Shown here one piece after another: positions 10,201 to 12,203 of a DNA stretch of 12,203 nt. The notes beneath the pieces are model-generated. The model searched no databases. It was not told the DNA's origin and saw only the letters and a list, made by a program, of their open reading frames with translations. Position numbers and translations under genes: made by a program. Within the stretch, counting starts at the first letter, position 1. The number at the start of each line of letters is the position of its first letter. Source of the stretch: Gonapodya sp. JEL0774 (lineage: Eukaryota; Monoblepharomycota; Monoblepharidomycetes; Monoblepharidales; Gonapodyaceae); the NCBI GenBank assembly GCA_027604505.1, contig JADIIX010000314.1:1-12203 (forward strand), given 5' to 3'.

Positions 10201-12203
10201 TCAGAAGTGATAGAATTCGGTTTATGACGGTTCCGGTAACCCCCGCTTCCGTTAAATCGCTGCGCTTTACCGCTTTGCTCTTCCATTTCCTCGATCACGC
10301 GCGCGACTGCAGCAAATGCTCGCATCATTTTGGCCAGATACTCCCGACATGGCCACTTCGGATGAGCTGCCCACCTCCCTTGAAGCTGCACAAGTAAAAG
10401 GGCGATCTCTCGAGCCAACTGAGGTCGTAATCTGAGTGCAGCGGAATCCAGATCGATAATACTCTGTGCAGCGTGGATCAAGTCACTCAAGGCTTGTTTG
10501 AACCCTGACGGAAATCCATCTTCTTCGGGTGAAGTTCTATCACCGTTGGGGGATTGTGGCGCGGGCTGAGGTGGTCCCACCTCGATCGCTACCACAGCTG
10601 GAACGGCGACAGTTAGTTCTTGCCTTCCCCCCAAGACGGAAGATGGTGCGGATCCGGTCAGTGCAGCTGCGGATTTGACTCCTGTACTTCGTGCAACAGT
10701 CAATGGGTTGGTTGCCGGAAGCACCATTGTTCCGTGTGCGCTGAGTCCATCAGAGTCTGGTCGAGATAGCGCGGGTCGATGCACGATATCTGAGAGAGAC
10801 GAATTACCACCACTCCCAGCACTGGCCACAGATCCGCTGCTGAATCTTCGATGAAATGAGCCACCCCGACCTCGACTAGTTGATCTAGTTTGTTGTTGTC
10901 CACTCATCCTTCTCAATACTGGAGCAGGGGATGTAGATGCACGACCAAGTGAAGGTCGCTTCCGGTGGACTCGCAACGGAGTATCGGCTGTCGGTAGTGG
11001 CAGCTCCCTTGGCAGAAAGTGTGATTGTGAATGCGTAAGATCACTGAGAACAATGTTGTCTCCCTCTGCATCGGCACCAATATTGAAACTCTGGCGATCC
11101 ATCTCGAACCGTTGTGCAAGCTCGGCAACAATGTTTTCCACCTAAAATTGTCACAATCAATGATGGTTTACAACTCTAAATGATGAAGCACGATGAGAGC
11201 ATACCTCATTGTTACATCCATTTTTTGCTCGCATTAATTCTCCTTTCAGCTCCATGAACCCTTTGACGAGCTCAGACAGATCCCCATCGCTTAAGCTCCG
11301 CATCATTCCCGGACCACCAATTCCTTCGGTTGCTGAAGAACCTTCTTCGTCTCCAGACACCTTGACATCTGCATTTTGATTGACTGGTCTCCCGGCATGA
11401 ACCCTTTCCTGATGTGACGTTGGTCCATCGCTCCGAGATACAGAATATGACGAACCATCGTCGCGATTGCGATGAGTTGGTGTGAAATTTAAGGCAGTTG
11501 TTATTGCAGGAGAGCTAGACCGATTTGTCTTTACAGAAAGCACAGATGTGGCGTCGTCCTCCAGTCGAAACACCGGGCTAGGAGAGCGGATGTCGCGTAT
11601 GTTCGCTAGAAGACTATCAGAATACAAAGACCGCCCATCAGCCCCTGTAGAAGATGGTGACTGTTGGCGAGAGGCTCGACGTCGAAGCAGATGTGCGCCA
11701 GCCGTTGCTGATAGCAATGGCGAATCCGTTACACTAAATCCATCTGCGGGTCTTTCCTGTTCTGCGACAGAGGCCACATAGATTGAATTGGGGGGATGAT
11801 CGAATTCTGAAATTATCTCAGGCGGACCACCAAGGGAACTGACCACTTGTGGTTGATCTCGAGGTGGCTCATCCACGAACGCATTTGGAGTACCTCGATT
11901 TAACGATTTTGATGTTCTCAAGGTTTTAACCAAACGATCGACATCATGCCACACAAGCACCCAGTTTCGTCGACTGGGTCCCCGGTATTTGAAGTTCTTG
12001 ATCCGCCGAGAGGCATCGATAAAGGACGACCAAGCCTGAGCAGGTTTCGACACCAAACATTAAATGAACGAATAGGATCTACAACGCTTGGTCGATACTC
12101 ACTGCGAACTGTGGGGACTTTCCGCGCTCTGCCTCATCCTTTGGTACGCTACCTCGGCTATTAAAGCTGCTGGTTGTCTCGTCACGCGCTCTACTCCGGT
12201 TTT
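4235..12203 (-). CDS. rim15-like: Rim15/Greatwall-type PAS-kinase-receiver protein, 5' partial, 11 exons
   Basis: Exons on the minus strand: 12203-12103 (open at the edge), 12035-11205, 11141-9904, 9833-8546, 8466-8161, 8095-6769, 6694-6105, 6038-5391, 5308-4843, 4746-4635, 4568-4235 with stop TAA. All introns are GT-AG, 63-96 nt, and phases match at every junction, giving 2412 residues. Visible domains: PAS (about 709-818), C2HC finger (1011-1030), AGC kinase (1570-1968) with a long DFG-APE insert, AGC tail (1983-2047), receiver (2252-2369). In fungi, Rim15/Cek1/Ppk18 kinases act below TORC1 and PKA and phosphorylate endosulfines (Igo1/2) so that these inhibit PP2A-B55, driving quiescence and stress programmes; this role is inferred from family. 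The protein is larger than yeast Rim15 (about 1770 residues) even without its true N-terminus. The start codon and promoter lie beyond the right edge. Family assignment is firm; the symbol marks homology, not proven orthology. Confidence 0.93.
4569..4634 (-). other. Intron directly before the receiver phospho-acceptor codon
   Basis: 66 nt, donor GTAAGC, acceptor GTGTAG. It splits the Met2302 codon (AT|G); the next codon is phospho-acceptor Asp2303. If not removed, the reading frame becomes ATG TAA, so translation stops right before that Asp. Confidence 0.85.
4747..4842 (-). other. Intron after the receiver acidic pair
   Basis: 96 nt, donor GTGAGG, acceptor AAATAG, phase 1. Joining gives DDNPITA|AIIERHL, the continuous first helix of the receiver. 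The length is a multiple of three, but retention meets a TGA after five codons and would give a kinase lacking the receiver. Confidence 0.82.
5577..5771 (-). other. AGC kinase C-terminal tail
   Basis: Residues 1983-2001 (FIPKISGAEDVSYFDDRGA) match the 'FIP...D..YFD.R' strap that follows AGC kinase domains. Residues 2040-2047 (FGAFAFKN) sit where the hydrophobic/FxxF-like tail motif is expected and are followed by LLLENKNQDVLRRLK. The tail packs on the N-lobe and usually carries regulatory contacts. Confidence 0.75.
6180..6632 (-). other. Long activation-segment insert of the kinase
   Basis: Residues about 1718-1868, between DFG and APE, form a Ser/Thr/Gly/Pro-rich, poorly ordered insert of about 150 residues with several S-P or T-P sites and an RRGS motif. 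A long non-conserved insert in exactly this place is the hallmark of Greatwall/MASTL and Rim15 kinases and splits the N- and C-lobe halves. It is wholly inside one exon. Confidence 0.85.
6695..6768 (-). other. Intron inside the kinase catalytic loop
   Basis: 74 nt, donor GTGAGT, acceptor CCTCAG, phase 1. Removal joins HRDLKP to DNLLI with the Asp codon rebuilt as G|AT; this motif restoration is the best proof of the splice site. Confidence 0.93.
8912..8971 (-). other. C2HC zinc finger of the Rim15-like kinase
   Basis: Residues 1011-1030 read C-x2-C-x11-H-x3-C: Cys1011, Cys1014, His1026, Cys1030. The core CHLCE and FEKHSERC resembles the conserved finger between PAS and kinase in fungal Rim15 proteins (recalled family knowledge). 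A helical stretch rich in Glu, Asn and Leu follows. All four ligands are intact. Confidence 0.8.
9290..9319 (-). other. AT-hook-like / nuclear-localisation basic patch
   Basis: Residues 895-904 read RGRPRIRKKR, with the R-G-R-P core of an AT-hook, preceded by an acidic run (about residues 868-887, rich in Asp and Glu). It lies between the PAS and the zinc finger. A single GRP core with many basic residues could bind the minor groove of AT-rich DNA or simply serve as a nuclear import signal; Rim15 is known to shuttle to the nucleus in yeast. Single AT-hook-like motifs also arise by chance in basic linkers. Confidence 0.5.
9548..9946 (-). other. PAS domain of the Rim15-like kinase (interrupted by an intron)
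   Basis: Residues about 709-818. The first strand (VLLEVSLDG) ends exon 11141-9904. Splicing 9904 to 9833 restores NQIIYVSNTCLNLFGF, followed by DRQDIVGQ, the typical PAS opening of a strand, 'YVS..C..LFG' and 'D..G'. The later strands are MEILFQATRKDR, TVVLIKGQGM and KRTVVWVLKP. PAS domains sense ligands or make protein contacts; in yeast Rim15 the PAS lies N-terminal to the kinase, as here. No residue shows a bound cofactor, so a sensory function is not established. Confidence 0.85.
9834..9903 (-). other. Intron inside the PAS domain
   Basis: 70 nt, donor GTGAGT, acceptor TTTGCAG, phase 2. Removal gives DGNQI-IYVSNTC; retention gives ATG TGA, an immediate stop. Confidence 0.9.
10272..10502 (-). 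other. Helical Trp-containing segment ahead of the PAS domain
   Basis: Residues about 524-600 form the only clearly folded-looking stretch in the N-terminal 700 residues: several amphipathic helices (FKQALSDLIHAAQSIIDL, then REIALLLVQLQGRW), an AHPKWPCREY turn and a final helix FAAVARVIEEMEEQ. The segments on both sides are Ser/Thr/Gly-rich and likely disordered. I recall a similar W/HP-WP helical block in fungal Rim15 proteins, but cannot confirm it here. Its function is unknown. Confidence 0.5.

Noticed and set aside
1-12203. tRNA, rRNA, CRISPR array, transposon or viral remnants
   Set aside because: No cloverleaf, tandem spacer-repeat pattern, terminal repeats, transposase or reverse-transcriptase motifs were seen on either strand.

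Overview
The window is eukaryotic, and specifically fungal. Its two protein-coding genes lie in tandem on the minus strand and are cut by 13 short GT-AG introns of 63-115 nt. The protein architecture of the larger gene, a Rim15/Greatwall-type kinase with PAS, zinc-finger and receiver domains, is known from fungi. Intron size and balanced base composition would fit a chytrid-like or other early-diverging fungus, but placement below 'fungus' is a guess. No bacterial, viral or mobile-element signature was seen.

Right two thirds (12203 down to 4235): the 3' eleven exons of a very large kinase gene, open across the right edge. I joined the exons by reading frame; they give 2412 continuous residues with every intron phase matching. 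In order: a long low-complexity N-terminal region, a tryptophan-containing helical segment, a PAS domain, an acidic/basic patch with an AT-hook-like core, a C2HC zinc finger, an AGC kinase domain with a ~150-residue activation-segment insert (the Greatwall/Rim15 hallmark), an AGC C-terminal tail, and a C-terminal two-component receiver domain with all its key residues. By family this is the nutrient/stress kinase that phosphorylates endosulfines to inhibit PP2A-B55, here with a phosphorelay input module.

Middle (4234 to 3640): about 595 nt between genes. It must hold the kinase 3' UTR and the promoter/5' UTR of the next gene. No convincing gene is in it; an 8-bp inverted repeat lies about 90 nt upstream of the next start codon.

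Left third (3639 down to 1): the 5' four exons of a large coiled-coil protein, open across the left edge, with 1116 residues visible. A short first exon leads to an S/T-P-rich region with five full Cdk consensus sites, then a nearly unbroken coiled coil of more than 640 residues. No family could be assigned; a cytoskeletal, spindle or septation scaffold is only an inference. The long plus-strand open frames over this region are shadows of the Glu/Lys/Arg-rich coiled coil.

The two genes need not work together. The most checkable oddities are intron positions: a stopless 3n intron in the coiled-coil gene, introns in the receiver domain whose retention would remove phosphorelay input, and a stop codon lying inside a strong splice donor at the kinase C-terminus. 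Residue numbers for the kinase count from the first complete codon in the window, not from the true start.
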